56,340 nt of DNA from Pseudothermotoga sp. (GTDB taxonomy: Bacteria; Thermotogota; Thermotogae; Thermotogales; DSM-5069): contig DOKY01000002.1 in the NCBI GenBank assembly GCA_003510135.1, positions 206,793 to 263,132 on the forward strand. Direction: 5' to 3'. Position 1 is the stretch's first letter, and every line of letters starts with the position of its first letter. The translations under genes and the position numbers were made by a program. The notes beneath the pieces are model-generated. The model had not been told where the DNA came from. It searched no databases and saw only the letters and a list, made by a program, of their open reading frames with translations. Shown here one piece after another: positions 41,938 to 52,100 of the stretch.

Positions 41938-42388
41938 ATGAAAACGCTTGTGGTTGTTTATTCAAGGACTGGAAACGCACTTTCTGGAGCCAAAAAGATC
42001 GCTGATGAGCTTCAAGCTGATCTTGAAGTTATCGAGGGTAAAACAAATCGCAGGGGAATTCTTGGTTTTCTTCGCTCAGGATACGAAGCACTCAAAAAAG
42101 ATCCCACCTATAGCTGAACCAAAATGCGATCCAGGTGATTATGAACTTGTCATAATAGGAACACCGATTTGGGCAGGTCGAATGTCAAGCCCTGTAAGGG
42201 CTTATCTTTTACGCTTTCACGGATGTTTTGGAAAAGTAGCTTTCTTTGCCACTTCTGCCCTTGGTGGTCATGAAAAGGTTTTCGATGAAATGGCTGAAAT
42301 CGCAGGAAAGCCCCTTGCTATACTGGAGATAACCATGAAACAGATAAAGAATGGGAAAGTAGCAGAAGGGCTCAAAGGTTTTCTGTAG
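41938..42388 (+). pseudogene. Flavodoxin-like protein, frameshifted
   Basis: Electron-transfer flavoprotein or flavodoxin-fold protein of about 149 residues if repaired. The N-terminal frame has the FMN phosphate loop 'VVYSRTGNALSGAKKIA' and runs to 'GYEALKK', then hits TGA at 42114-42116. The next frame carries on with 'IPPIAEPKCDPGDYELVIIG', 'TPIWAGRMSSPVRAYL' and 'FFATSALGG'. Removing one A from the run of six at 42094-42099 restores a single frame. ATG at 41938 after AGGAGG. Either a sequencing slip in a homopolymer or a fresh pseudogene. Confidence 0.78.
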
Positions 42389-42435
42389 GCTATTAGAGTA
42401 CAAAAGAGTTAATGTTTCACCCAAAGAAGAAGTTC

Positions 42436-42642
42436 TCAATATACAATCTCCAGCATCTGAGTTCCAGTGCCTATATATGATGCGGGTTCGTAAAGTTTAA
42501 GCCCAGTTTCAGGACCGTATTCGTGTCGTGATATAACCATTCCGTTCCAGGTGTTGTCTATAAGCATCCCTCCATGAGGTCCTTCTCCATTTGTAGCTAT
42601 CTAAAATCTTGCCTCTGGAACTTCAAAAATGATCAAGACTTT
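42436..42642 (-). pseudogene. C-terminal remnant of an unidentified protein with an in-frame TAG
   Basis: A coding-looking fragment on the reverse strand: 'VLIIFEVPEARF', TAG at 42601-42603, then 'IATNGEGPHGGMLI', 'TWNGMVISRHEYGPETGLKL' and 'GTGTQMLEIVY' up to a TGA at 42436-42438. The frame is closed upstream at 42643-42645. It lacks a start and a ribosome binding site, so it is the decayed 3' end of a gene. I do not recognise the family. Confidence 0.55.
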
Positions 42643-42679
42643 TCACTTTTTTGATTTTATTCGAAATCCAGTTCCTGCT

Positions 42680-43750
42680 TCACAGCCACTTCTTTTTTCG
42701 GAAATAAATCACCATACCAATGGCAATGGTGATCATAACACCCCAGACGAAAAAGTATCCCCATTTCCACTTTAGTTCGGGCATGTACTCGAAGTTCATG
42801 CCGTAAATACCAGCAATAAACGTCAGCGGTATGAAGATTGTGGCGATGATCGTCAGTGTCTTCATTATGTCGTTCATGCGGATGCTGATGTTTGACAGAT
42901 AGAGATCATGCATACCACTCAGAATATCCCTGAAGGTCTCCACCATGTCGATGATCTGGACAACGTGGTCATAGAGGTCTCGTAAGTACACCTTTGTTTC
43001 TGCACGGATTATCGTAGATTCGCTCTTTATCAGAGAACCAATCTCCTCACGCAAAGGCCAGACGGACTTGCGGATGTCTAAAAGACCTCTTTTGAGACGG
43101 TGCAACTCCTGCAAGATAGCGGGATTCGGATCAGATAAAACTTTTTCTTCAAGTTCTTCGATTTTATCCCCGATGTGTTCGACGACCAGAAAATAGCTGT
43201 CCACAACGGCATCCATGAGTGCGTAGGCCAGATAATCGGATTTCATGGAGCGGATGCGGCCTTTTGATGCTCTGATTCTCTCCCGCACCGGATTGAACAC
43301 GTCCTCCTCCACTTCTTGAAAGGAAGCTACGTAGTTTTCCTCGATGACCAAACTTACTTGCTCCACTTCCATCTGATTTGTTACTTCTTCATAGCGGATA
43401 ATCTTGAGCACCATGTAGATGTATCCCGGAAATTCCTCGACCTTTGGCCGCTGTGTGGTATTGGCAATGTCCTCCATTGTTAGTGGATGTAAACCGAGAG
43501 ATTCGCCCAATTTCCTGATTAAATTGGTATCATGCAGGCCAATTACGTTAATCCATGTTACGGTGGAAGGGTTTCTTGCCATCTCCACGCATTGGTCTAT
43601 GGAAGCATCGCGAACTTCATTAAGCTGGGCTTCGTTAAAGTCGATAACGTCAATGCGCGCAAATTCCGTTTTCTGCTCACCGATAAAAATTACGGATCCG
43701 GGTGGTAAGCCCGCCTTTTCAGCGCGCCTGATTTTCCCGAACACCGACAT
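42680..43750 (-). CDS. corA: Magnesium/cobalt transporter CorA
   Basis: Pentameric Mg2+ channel, 356 residues. Large N-terminal cytoplasmic domain ('TWINVIGLHD', 'HPLTMEDIANTTQRPKVEEF'), the long stalk helix, and two C-terminal membrane segments with the signature 'GIYGMNFEYMPE' and a Lys-rich end. ATG at 43750 after AAGGAGGGA is the start; the open frame upstream is part of the neighbouring gene's end. Codons look GC-richer than those of the genes on either side. It lies 23 bases after the DUF389 gene. Confidence 0.95.
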   Translation of the reverse strand: MSVFGKIRRAEKAGLPPGSVIFIGEQKTEFARIDVIDFNEAQLNEVRDASIDQCVEMARNPSTVTWINVIGLHDTNLIRKLGESLGLHPLTMEDIANTTQRPKVEEFPGYIYMVLKIIRYEEVTNQMEVEQVSLVIEENYVASFQEVEEDVFNPVRERIRASKGRIRSMKSDYLAYALMDAVVDSYFLVVEHIGDKIEELEEKVLSDPNPAILQELHRLKRGLLDIRKSVWPLREEIGSLIKSESTIIRAETKVYLRDLYDHVVQIIDMVETFRDILSGMHDLYLSNISIRMNDIMKTLTIIATIFIPLTFIAGIYGMNFEYMPELKWKWGYFFVWGVMITIAIGMVIYFRKKKWL

Positions 43751-43773
43751 TTTTAATCCCTCCTTATACAAAC

Positions 43774-44808
43774 TCAACTCCCCTTTCCGAAGCCAAAGAA
43801 AATTAAAAAGAACAACAAACAAAGCATTAGAACCCACGCCGTTACCGCAAGACGCGTAGCATGCTTTGCACGGGCTGCCTCCCACCATGTCCTGGGGGAC
43901 ATCCTCTGAAGGAGAAACGTCGCAATAGCAGCAAGGTTAATGCATGTGATGTTGGTCAGAAAAAGTGCAAACGCCCCCATGGCCATCTCGAAGTGTCCCG
44001 CTCCAGTTAGGATACCAGCAGCGACGAGAGGGGGAAGCAGTGCTACCGATATCATAACGCCCACGACCACGGCAGAAACACCGGTCGTAAATGCCAGCGA
44101 TTCCGCAGTCCCTACTGCCAGTGCCAGCGAGATGTCCTCAATGCCTGAATGTGCCCTCGCCGCAATTTCTGAAGCAACAGAGTCTGTGTGCAGCAGAATG
44201 CCAATCAGCATGGAAATTGTCAGAGATGTGGCCACTCCAGCACCGATGGCTCTAGGCGAGTTTTTCGTGAGATTTAAGTCACCAAGAGTGACCGCGAGTG
44301 ACAGCGCTATGTTGGGGCCAAGAAGTGGAGCGATGACCATGGCACCGATGATAATTGCTACATCACCTCGAATTAAGCCAACAGATGCCACTATAGTTGA
44401 AAGAGCAACCATCTCAAGATACGTGGATATAAAACGGCCTGCCTGGGCAATGTCCTCGTAAAGTTCCTCCCGGCTGATTCTCTCGGCTTTAGCCTTGCTC
44501 TCCTCAGCCTCTCCTTCAGTTGTTTTCTCACCTGATTGTTGGGCTGGTAAAGGAAACGTTGCCTCAACAGGAAGCACGACCAACCGGAAGATTGAAGAGG
44601 AGGCGAAGCGAGAGACAAATTTGTCTGTAACAGCCTCCACGTTTTCGGCCTTGAGAAGAATGCTGATAAATCCGGTTTCATCATCCAGCTTCAATGTCCT
44701 TACATAAAGGTAAGGAACATCGCGGTTTGGATTTCTTTTCAAAGGGCAAACATTAATTTTACAGCCCAGAATTCTTTTTTTACAAGAACGGATTCGGAAG
44801 CCCAGCAT
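43774..44808 (-). CDS. DUF389 / TIGR00341 membrane protein
   Basis: 344 residues. The core matches the DUF389 family: 'STYLEMVALSTIVASVGLI', 'AIIIGAMVIAPLLGPNIALSLAVTLGD', 'TAESLAFTTGVSAVVVGVMISVALLPP', then 'FLTNITCINLAAIATF'. Around six membrane segments; function unknown. The N-terminal 30 residues before 'YLYVRTLKLDDETGF' do not look like family sequence, and no ribosome binding site precedes the ATG at 44808, so the 5' end may be damaged or start further in. Forms a unit with corA; the pair could handle ions jointly. Confidence 0.8.
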   Translation of the reverse strand: MLGFRIRSCKKRILGCKINVCPLKRNPNRDVPYLYVRTLKLDDETGFISILLKAENVEAVTDKFVSRFASSSIFRLVVLPVEATFPLPAQQSGEKTTEGEAEESKAKAERISREELYEDIAQAGRFISTYLEMVALSTIVASVGLIRGDVAIIIGAMVIAPLLGPNIALSLAVTLGDLNLTKNSPRAIGAGVATSLTISMLIGILLHTDSVASEIAARAHSGIEDISLALAVGTAESLAFTTGVSAVVVGVMISVALLPPLVAAGILTGAGHFEMAMGAFALFLTNITCINLAAIATFLLQRMSPRTWWEAARAKHATRLAVTAWVLMLCLLFFLIFFGFGKGS

Positions 44809-45052
44809 AGCCTGCAGGAAGCTAATTTCAATCTACAATACAATTCTCTCTTTCATACTTATCTCTAAAAAAATGTTTCCGACAATGAATTTTTGGTTAA
44901 ACTATAGCCAGTATTTGTTAATTGGATGTATAACTTAACAACAGTTTTAATTTGATACATTTTACTTCTGTACATAGAAAAAGCCTTATTTTCCACAAGA
45001 AAGAAAAGATTACGATAACGGGTATACTGAGTATAGATAGGGAGGTGGAAAG

Positions 45053-45513
45053 ATGGCTCAACTCAAAACAGGAGATAAGGCTCCAAATTTTACACTCAAG
45101 ATCAAAACGGGAAGGAATTCAATCTATCAAGTTACAAAGGAAGAAAAATTCTTTTATCCTTTCATCCGCTGGCATGGACCTCTATCTGCGCAAAACAGAT
45201 GCAATCACTGGAAGAACTCTTCGAGGATTTTCAAAAGTTGAATGCTGTAGCCGTAGGAATCAGTGTGGATGGTGTACCCTGTAAAAAAGCCTGGGCAGAA
45301 AGTTTGGGTATTGAAAAAACTTCTCTTTTGGCTGATTTCTGGCCACACGGTGAAGTGGCCAGAGCGTATGGCATTTTCCGGGAAAAAGAAGGATTTTCTG
45401 AGCGAGCCAACATTATAATGGATGAGGAACAAAGAATAGTCTGGATGAAAATTTATCCTATCAGGGAACTCCCGGATATTCAGGAAGTTCTGAATGAATT
45501 AGCAAAAATTTGA
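45053..45513 (+). pseudogene. Peroxiredoxin (AhpC/TSA, Bcp-like), frameshifted
   Basis: Thiol peroxidase fold, 153 residues if repaired. 'GDKAPNFTLK' opens the protein; one base missing at about 45100 switches frame, after which 'DQNGKEFNLSSYKG', 'LSFHPLAWTSICAKQMQSLEE' and 'VAVGISVDG' follow. The active-site cysteine stretch 'TSICAKQM' corresponds to TxxC; 'AYGIFREKEGFSERANIIMD' is the usual C-terminal block. ATG after GGGAGG. One base (G, AAG to AAGG) restores the frame. As printed, the product would stop after 62 residues. Confidence 0.8.
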
Positions 45514-45676
45514 GTGTAAAGAATTGTCGACAGATATAAAATCACTGTTTTATGAGATTTTGACGGTAGATGAGGAAAACTGAAGGTCCTCCAGAAAATA
45601 AATGAGTATTTCAACATTATTCGCTCATAATCCGTTTTAATTGTCTCTCCTTCCAGTTAATTCCATTTTTTCAGAC

Positions 45677-45706
45677 TTGACTGTCTCCTGTTCGAAGGAA
45701 TATATT
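45677..45706 (+). promoter_or_regulatory. Promoter of the lacI-type regulator
   Basis: TTGACT (45677-45682), 18 bases, TATATT (45701-45706). The operator palindrome starts seven bases downstream, over the transcription start. Confidence 0.7.
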
Positions 45707-45712
45707 TATGTG

Positions 45713-45726
45713 TGGAACCGGTTCCA
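45713..45726. promoter_or_regulatory. LacI-family operator 1, TGGAACCGGTTCCA
   Basis: Perfect 14-bp palindrome with the central CG typical of LacI-family sites, just downstream of the regulator's -10: autorepression. The 12-bp core GGAACCGGTTCC recurs before the GH94 gene. Confidence 0.8.
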
Positions 45727-45747
45727 TATTTCCTCGGGGTGATGTTT

Positions 45748-46764
45748 TTGAAGCTCACTATTTCACAGATCGCCAAACTGGCAGGTGTTTCCAAATCAAC
45801 AGTCTCCAGAGCATTAAATGGCAGTGAATACGTTTCTGAAAAGACAAAGCGTAGAATCCTGGAGATTATAAGAAAGTACGACTACGTTCCTGACTCAAAA
45901 GCTGTGAGTTTGAGCAAGAAAAAAACCTTTACTGTAGGCCTTGTGCTTCCTTCAACATCCGGGCCATTTTACGGTGAAGTCATCAGGGGTGTGGAAGAGG
46001 TACTATCTGCCAAAAAATATTTCACTCTGTTGACCATTCTGGATTCCGGACAGGATGTAAAGCAGGCAAGAAAGAGATACCTTTCCATGATCAGAGAGAA
46101 AAGAGTAGATGGAGCCATAGTGTTTGACCCAACCGTTGATAAAACCACCGTTCACAAGCTTTCGGAGAGCAAGATTCCCATTGTGTTTCTGTTGAAAGAT
46201 TTTCAGGACTTTGGAATCGACAGTGTAATGGTGGATAACTTGTCCGGTAGCGCCCGCATGGTAGATCATCTTGTGGAAGTGCATGGCTATAAGAGAATTG
46301 CCTTCGTCAAAGGACCTGAGGTCAGTGATGATAGTGAACAACGCTTCCAGGGTTTTGTGGAGTCATTGAAAAGACACAACCTGTGCTGCGATGATCTTCT
46401 GGTCTTCAATTCAGACTTCACATTCGAAGGTGGAAGAAAGGTCTTTCAGGAACTGCGAAAAAAGCTGAACAAATTGGAAGCTATCTTCTGTGCCAACGAT
46501 GAAATGGCTTTGGGAATCATAGAGGAAATGAAAAAAGAAGGAATACAGATTGGGAAAGACATAGCTGTTGTGGGTTTTGACGATGCCTTCTGGTCTGCTT
46601 ACATAGATCCTCCTCTAACCACAGTTCACCAGCCTATGTACGAAGTGGGAAAGATTTCCGCTCAGAGAGTTTTGGAAAGAATAAACAATCCAGATGTCTT
46701 CAAGGATCCTGTGAAAATCATGCTTCAAACTCAGCTGGTAGTGAGAAAATCGTGTGGTTGTTGA
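45748..46764 (+). CDS. LacI-family transcription repressor
   Basis: 338 residues. Helix-turn-helix at the start ('TISQIAKLAGVSKSTVSRAL', residues 3-22) with hinge 'PDSKAVSLSKKKT', then a periplasmic-binding-protein-like effector domain ('VGLVLPSTSGPFYGEVIRGV', 'CANDEMALGI', 'VVGFDD'). Binds a sugar that releases it from DNA. TTG at 45748 is preferred: GGGGTGA ends five bases before it; an ATG at 45742 overlaps that site and a GTG at 45712 lies in the operator. It heads the sugar locus and is separated from the GH94 gene by the second operator. Confidence 0.9.
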   Translation: MKLTISQIAKLAGVSKSTVSRALNGSEYVSEKTKRRILEIIRKYDYVPDSKAVSLSKKKTFTVGLVLPSTSGPFYGEVIRGVEEVLSAKKYFTLLTILDSGQDVKQARKRYLSMIREKRVDGAIVFDPTVDKTTVHKLSESKIPIVFLLKDFQDFGIDSVMVDNLSGSARMVDHLVEVHGYKRIAFVKGPEVSDDSEQRFQGFVESLKRHNLCCDDLLVFNSDFTFEGGRKVFQELRKKLNKLEAIFCANDEMALGIIEEMKKEGIQIGKDIAVVGFDDAFWSAYIDPPLTTVHQPMYEVGKISAQRVLERINNPDVFKDPVKIMLQTQLVVRKSCGC

Positions 46765-46807
46765 TTTGAAAAAATAACGACCGAGATCTTTTTTGTGTGA
46801 GATGTAG

Positions 46808-46819
46808 GGAACCGGTTCC
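46808..46819. promoter_or_regulatory. LacI-family operator 2, GGAACCGGTTCC
   Basis: Perfect 12-bp palindrome identical to the core of operator 1, 25 bases before the GH94 start. It should control the catabolic operon. No clear -10/-35 pair was found around it. Confidence 0.75.
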
Positions 46820-46843
46820 ACAATAACAGAAGGAGGGAGAGGG

Positions 46844-49183
46844 GTGAAACACTTTGAAACCAAATACGGCTACTTCACTGAAAATGGAGATTTCGTTGTA
46901 ACCAATGTTCGAACGCCTGCACCATGGATCAACGTATTAACAAACGGCAGGTACGGAGCTGTGTATTCTCAGGCAGGAAGTGGTTACTCCTTTTACATCG
47001 ATGCTTCCCAAAGCATGCTTACAAGATGGGTTCAGGACCTGGTGCACGACAATTACGGAAAGTACTTTTATATCCTTGGCGAAGAAACAGGGGAAATCTT
47101 TTCTAGCACCTTCCAGCCATTGAAGAAAAATGGAGACTATTCCGTTGTTTATTCACCAGGAACGGTGGTCTTCCACACATCTTTTGAAAAGTTTTCTGTG
47201 AAAACAACGGCCGTAGTTTCTATCGATCACGACGTGGAAATTCTCAAGCTGGAACTGGAAAACAAAACAAACAAGCCTTTGAACCTTTCAATTTTCTCGT
47301 ATTTTGAACTCAACATGGGAACCGTTTCGGACGTGCACAGAGAATTCCACAAGCTCTTTTTCGAAACTCAATTTTCCAAGAACACACTGATTTCCAAGAA
47401 ATACATGTGGACCGCTGGACCAAAGAGCTGGAATGATTCTTATCCCTTCATCCTGTTCCACTCAACAAGCAGAAAAGTTGCTTCCTATGAGACAGACAAA
47501 GAAAAATTCTTTGGAATGTACGGAGATCTGAAAAATCCTGTTGCTGTCCAGAAGGGACAATGTAAAAACACAGCCGGACGAAACATCGATGGAATAAACG
47601 CCATACAGGTTCGAGTCAGCCTGGCACCTCTGTCAAAGGAAACAGTTTACTTCTTCCTTGGAGCAACCAAAGACGAAAAAGAGGCGCTGGATTTATCTGC
47701 ACATTTCCAGGATGAATCGTTCTGTGAATCCCAGATCGAAAAAGTACAAAGTTACTGGCAGAACCTTCTGAAGAAATTCAGGGTGAACATTCCCGACAAG
47801 GATGTGGAATTTCTCCTGAACACCTGGTTGCCCTATCAGGCAATAGCCGGAAGATTGATGGCAAGAACTGCGTACTATCAGATAGGAGGGGCGTTCGGTT
47901 ACAGAGATCAGCTTCAAGACAGTCTGGCAGGTCTATGGCTGGATCCTTCCATCACACAAAAACAGATCCTTCTCCATGCTGCTCATCAAAGGCAGGATGG
48001 AACCGTCCAGCACTGGTGGCTGCCGTTCAGCAATGGCTCTCCATCTGAAAGATGGTCGGATGATCTTCTCTGGCTTGTATTCGTAGTCTGTGAGTACATA
48101 GAACACACCGGTGACACACAGATCCTGTACGAAACCGTACCGTTTCTGGAAGGAGAACAGGCAACCATAAAAGAACACTGTTTCAGAAGTATCAGATCGG
48201 TTCTTGAAAATGTTTCCGAAAGAGGAATTCCTCTGATCTTCGGAGGAGACTGGAATGATGGACTGAATGGACTGGGGCAAGAAGGAAAAGGAGAAAGCTT
48301 CTGGCTGAGTGAATTCCTGTACTTCATCCTGAAGAGAGTTCTAACACTCTTTGAGCTGGACGAAGACGAAAGGAAATGGCTTGAAGAGTCCATGGAGAAG
48401 ATCAGAGAATCCTTCAACAAACACGCCTGGAATGGTGAATGGTTCAACAGGGCAACTTCAGATGACGGAAAGATCATCGGAGGCAAAGAAGACAACAGGA
48501 TATTCCTGAATCCACAGAATTGGGCTGTGATCTCCAAGATAACAGACGATGAAAAGATCCAGAAAGCAATGGAAAAGGTAAAAGAGCGACTGATTACAGA
48601 TTACGGACCACTACTTCTCTATCCACCCTTCACCGAAGTGGATGAAAAAATCGGGTACATAACAAGATACGCACCTGGAACAAGGGAAAACGGTGGTGTA
48701 TACACACACGCCGCTACCTGGACGCTCTGGTCAGCATGGCTCTTGAGAGACTGCGAGCTTGCAGAGAGAGTCTATCAAACCCTATCACCGATTCTCAGAT
48801 ATTACAAAGATCCAGTTGTCTACAAGGCAGAACCTTACGTCACACCCGGTAACAGTGACGGACCCCTTTCCTCAAAAAGCGGTAAGGCTGGATGGACATG
48901 GTACACCGGATCTGCAAGCTGGCTGTACAGACTGTTGATCCAATGCTACCTGGGCATAAAACCCACAAAAGATGGTATTCTGTTCTCACCCTGTACGAAA
49001 AAGAGATGGAAAGAGGGAACAATCACATTCACCATTCGCAGAGGACAGTACACTCTGGAGATCATCAATCCCGAAAGTAAGGAACTTCATGAGTTCAAAG
49101 AAATTCTCTTCAACGGAAAGAAACTGGAAGGAAACTTAATTCCCTATTGTGAGGGAAACAACCGGGTGCAAATCATTTATTAA
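46844..49183 (+). CDS. GH94 glycoside phosphorylase (beta-glucan oligosaccharide)
   Basis: Cytoplasmic inverting phosphorylase that splits a beta-linked glucoside with phosphate to give alpha-glucose 1-phosphate. 779 residues, no signal peptide. N-terminal beta-sandwich ('GYFTENGDFVVTN...PWINVLTN', 'GSGYSFYIDAS'), then an (alpha/alpha)6 barrel: 'YYQIGGAFGYRDQLQDSLA', 'HAAHQRQDGTVQHWW', the catalytic 'GGDWNDGLNGLG' (Asp469/Asp472 region), 'TRYAPGTRENGGVYTHAATW' (phosphate loop) and 'SGKAGWTWYTGSASWLYR'. It resembles cellobiose-phosphorylase-type GH94, but bond specificity (1,4; 1,3; 1,2) cannot be read; the GH144-like neighbour favours 1,2. GTG start after AAGGAGGGAG. Confidence 0.88.
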   Translation: MKHFETKYGYFTENGDFVVTNVRTPAPWINVLTNGRYGAVYSQAGSGYSFYIDASQSMLTRWVQDLVHDNYGKYFYILGEETGEIFSSTFQPLKKNGDYSVVYSPGTVVFHTSFEKFSVKTTAVVSIDHDVEILKLELENKTNKPLNLSIFSYFELNMGTVSDVHREFHKLFFETQFSKNTLISKKYMWTAGPKSWNDSYPFILFHSTSRKVASYETDKEKFFGMYGDLKNPVAVQKGQCKNTAGRNIDGINAIQVRVSLAPLSKETVYFFLGATKDEKEALDLSAHFQDESFCESQIEKVQSYWQNLLKKFRVNIPDKDVEFLLNTWLPYQAIAGRLMARTAYYQIGGAFGYRDQLQDSLAGLWLDPSITQKQILLHAAHQRQDGTVQHWWLPFSNGSPSERWSDDLLWLVFVVCEYIEHTGDTQILYETVPFLEGEQATIKEHCFRSIRSVLENVSERGIPLIFGGDWNDGLNGLGQEGKGESFWLSEFLYFILKRVLTLFELDEDERKWLEESMEKIRESFNKHAWNGEWFNRATSDDGKIIGGKEDNRIFLNPQNWAVISKITDDEKIQKAMEKVKERLITDYGPLLLYPPFTEVDEKIGYITRYAPGTRENGGVYTHAATWTLWSAWLLRDCELAERVYQTLSPILRYYKDPVVYKAEPYVTPGNSDGPLSSKSGKAGWTWYTGSASWLYRLLIQCYLGIKPTKDGILFSPCTKKRWKEGTITFTIRRGQYTLEIINPESKELHEFKEILFNGKKLEGNLIPYCEGNNRVQIIY

Positions 49184-49198
49184 AGCGGGGTGATTGAA

Positions 49199-52100
49199 GT
49201 GAGGAAAGCGTTGTTATTGTTACTACTTGTGTTAGCCACTTTTGGAATGTCACTCACCGTGGTAAACGAAATGGAAAGTGTCGCTGGACTGAGTGATGAC
49301 AACACTGGAACCAGGTTTTCTCTAACCGATGAGTATGTTTTCTCCGGGAAGTATTCCGTTAAAGTGACGCCATCTGGAAAAGCAGACGAGACCAAGCTGG
49401 CATTTCAATTGAGTGGTGAGGTACTGGAAAGTTGGGCTGAGTCCGATTTACTGAAGATTGCAGTCTTCATTCCAGAAAACACAAAAACCTACCCGGACAA
49501 GTACTTTCTTGGTATGGCAGATGTAACTGATGGCTGGTCCTGGGTTGATGGAGTCTTTTCTGAGACCCAATCAAAGCGAGGATGGAACGTGGTAACCTTC
49601 AAACTCTCTCCCAAAATGAAAGAAGTTTCCACAGATGGAAAGTACATGCTTTACTTTGCCTTCATAGACTTTGACGAAGGAAACAAAAAAGTACCGATGG
49701 TGGATCCATTCTATGTGGATCACTTCGTGGCCATGTCTACAGAAGAAGAGAAGCTTAGACTCTACATATTCCCGATGGAAACCAAAGAGGAAATCTCAAA
49801 GTACAACAATGACAACACCGGAGCAGTTTTCGAGCTCAGTGACAAGTATGTAGCTCAGGGACTCAGATCCATGAAGATCATACCCAGCGGCGAGGCAATT
49901 GAAACCAAAGTGGCGCTTCCACTGGAAGGAGAAAACGTAGAAAAGTGGATTCAGGGCAACATTGTCAGGATGAGTGTTTACATACCTTCCGAGATGAGTA
50001 CAATCCCTACCATGTACTTCCTTGGAATGGCAGATGTGACAACGGAATGGAAATGGGTTGGTGGAGTCTTTGCAGACGCCAAAAACGTTGACAAGGGTTG
50101 GAATCAGATAAGCTTTGAAATAGCAGGAGCCATGAAAAATCTGGATCCTGATGGAAAGTACATGGTCTATCTTGCTTTCGCCGGTTTTGACGAAAGCAAC
50201 CAGAAAATACCTCTCAAGGAAGCCTTCTACATCGATGGAATATACACAGAAAAAACCAAAGTTCTAACACTTGAGGAACGCATGTCCATGGCCGATCCGA
50301 AGATCAAAGAAGAAGTTGAGAAGATGCTCCAGATGAGTGACGAAGAACTGCTGGAGTACGTTCAGAGAAAGACTTTTGAATACTTCTGGTACGAGGCAAA
50401 TCCAGAAAACGGACTGGTCAAGGACAGGAGCACCGAAGATTCACCGAGTAGCATCGCTGCTGTAGGGTTTGCACTCACAGCGATTCCAATAGCTATAGAG
50501 AGAGGATGGATAAGCTACGATGAAGGTTATGAAAGAGTTCTGACCACACTGAAGACCTTCGTGGAAGGCAGGGTAGAAGGCAAAAACGGATTCTTCTATC
50601 ATTTTGTTGACATGAACACAGGCAAAAGAGTCTGGAACTGTGAACTCTCCTCTATAGACACAGCATTGCTGGTGGCGGGTGCACTCTTTGCCGGAGAGTA
50701 CTTTGAAGGAACGGAAGTGGAAAGGCTTGCGGATCAGCTTTACAGAAACGTAAACTGGCAGTGGATGCTGGCAGAAGATGGCACACTCTACATGGGATGG
50801 AAACCAGAGGGAGGTTTCCTCAACGCAAAGTGGGACTCTTTCAACGAGGGAATACTCGCCTACATCCTTGCAATCGGTTCTCCAACGTATCCTATACCGG
50901 CAGAGTCATGGGACAAGATTCTCAGACCCGTCTACGAAAATTACATCTCCTGTCCCACCGAGTCTCTCTTTGTTTACCAGTATCCCAGCATCTGGGTTGA
51001 TTTCAGGGACAAAGAGGACAAGTACGCCAATTACTTCAACAACGCCAGAGTAGCCACCAGATACAATTACCTCTTCTGTGTGATGAACAGGTTCAAGTAC
51101 AAGACTTACGACCTCGATATATGGGGACTTAGCGCCTGTGATGGACCCGCTGGTTACAAACATTACGGTGCATCTGAAGGAAATCACGATGGCACAGTTG
51201 CTCCATACAGCTCCATTTCTTCGATAGTCTTCACTCCTGATCTCTCAATGAAAGCGCTCAGGGGAATGCTGAAAAAATACGGCCCATTAGTCTGGGGTAG
51301 ATATGGATTTGTCAGTGGATTCAACGTAGATGCTAACTGGTTCTCGGATCAACACGTAGGAATAGACCAGGGAGACATTCTACTGATGATCGAAAACTAC
51401 AGAACAGAATTTGTATGGAAGTACTTCATGAAGAACAAATACATCCAGGAAGCTCTTAAAAAGATCGGTTTTGTCAACAAGGTTTCAGATTATGCTGTCA
51501 CACCGTGGTACCGTCAGAAGTATCAGGAGATGATTTCCCAGCCGTCCGAAAAAGTCGTCATTGCACCAAAAGTAAAAGGAATAGCAGTGGATGGTAATCT
51601 GGAAGACTGGAAAGGTGTACCTTACAACGTGGTGGATGAAGATATGAACGTACGAGTGCCAGGTATAAAACCCGCTGACAAAAGGTCCCAGATACTTCAC
51701 AGTCATTTCTATGTTGCCTGGGATGATGAAAATCTCTACCTCGCAGCTCAGGTGTTTGATGAATACGTTGTGGTAAACATTACACCCGGTGATCTTGGAG
51801 CATTCTACAGAACAGATTCCATCGAATTCTATCTGGATCCGTCACGGGCTAACCCCGAAGCTGGTATTTTCAAACTGGCTGTGTTGCCTTTCGACACAGA
51901 AGGAAATGTACAGGCTGTCCGTCATGAAGACGCTAACCCTGGACCCATTTCAAAGGTGGCTCCAGAAGTGAAAGTAGCCTCTTCCAAGACCGAGAATGGC
52001 TACATCATTGAAGTGGCGATACCGTTCAAGTACCTGGGTATCACACCAAGAAAGGGTCTGGAGATAGGATTCTGTCATACTATTCACAACTCCAACAAGA

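Noticed and set aside
47609..47618. GGTTCGAGTC, resembling a tRNA T-arm
   Set aside because: It lies in the GH94 coding sequence; no acceptor or anticodon stem surrounds it.
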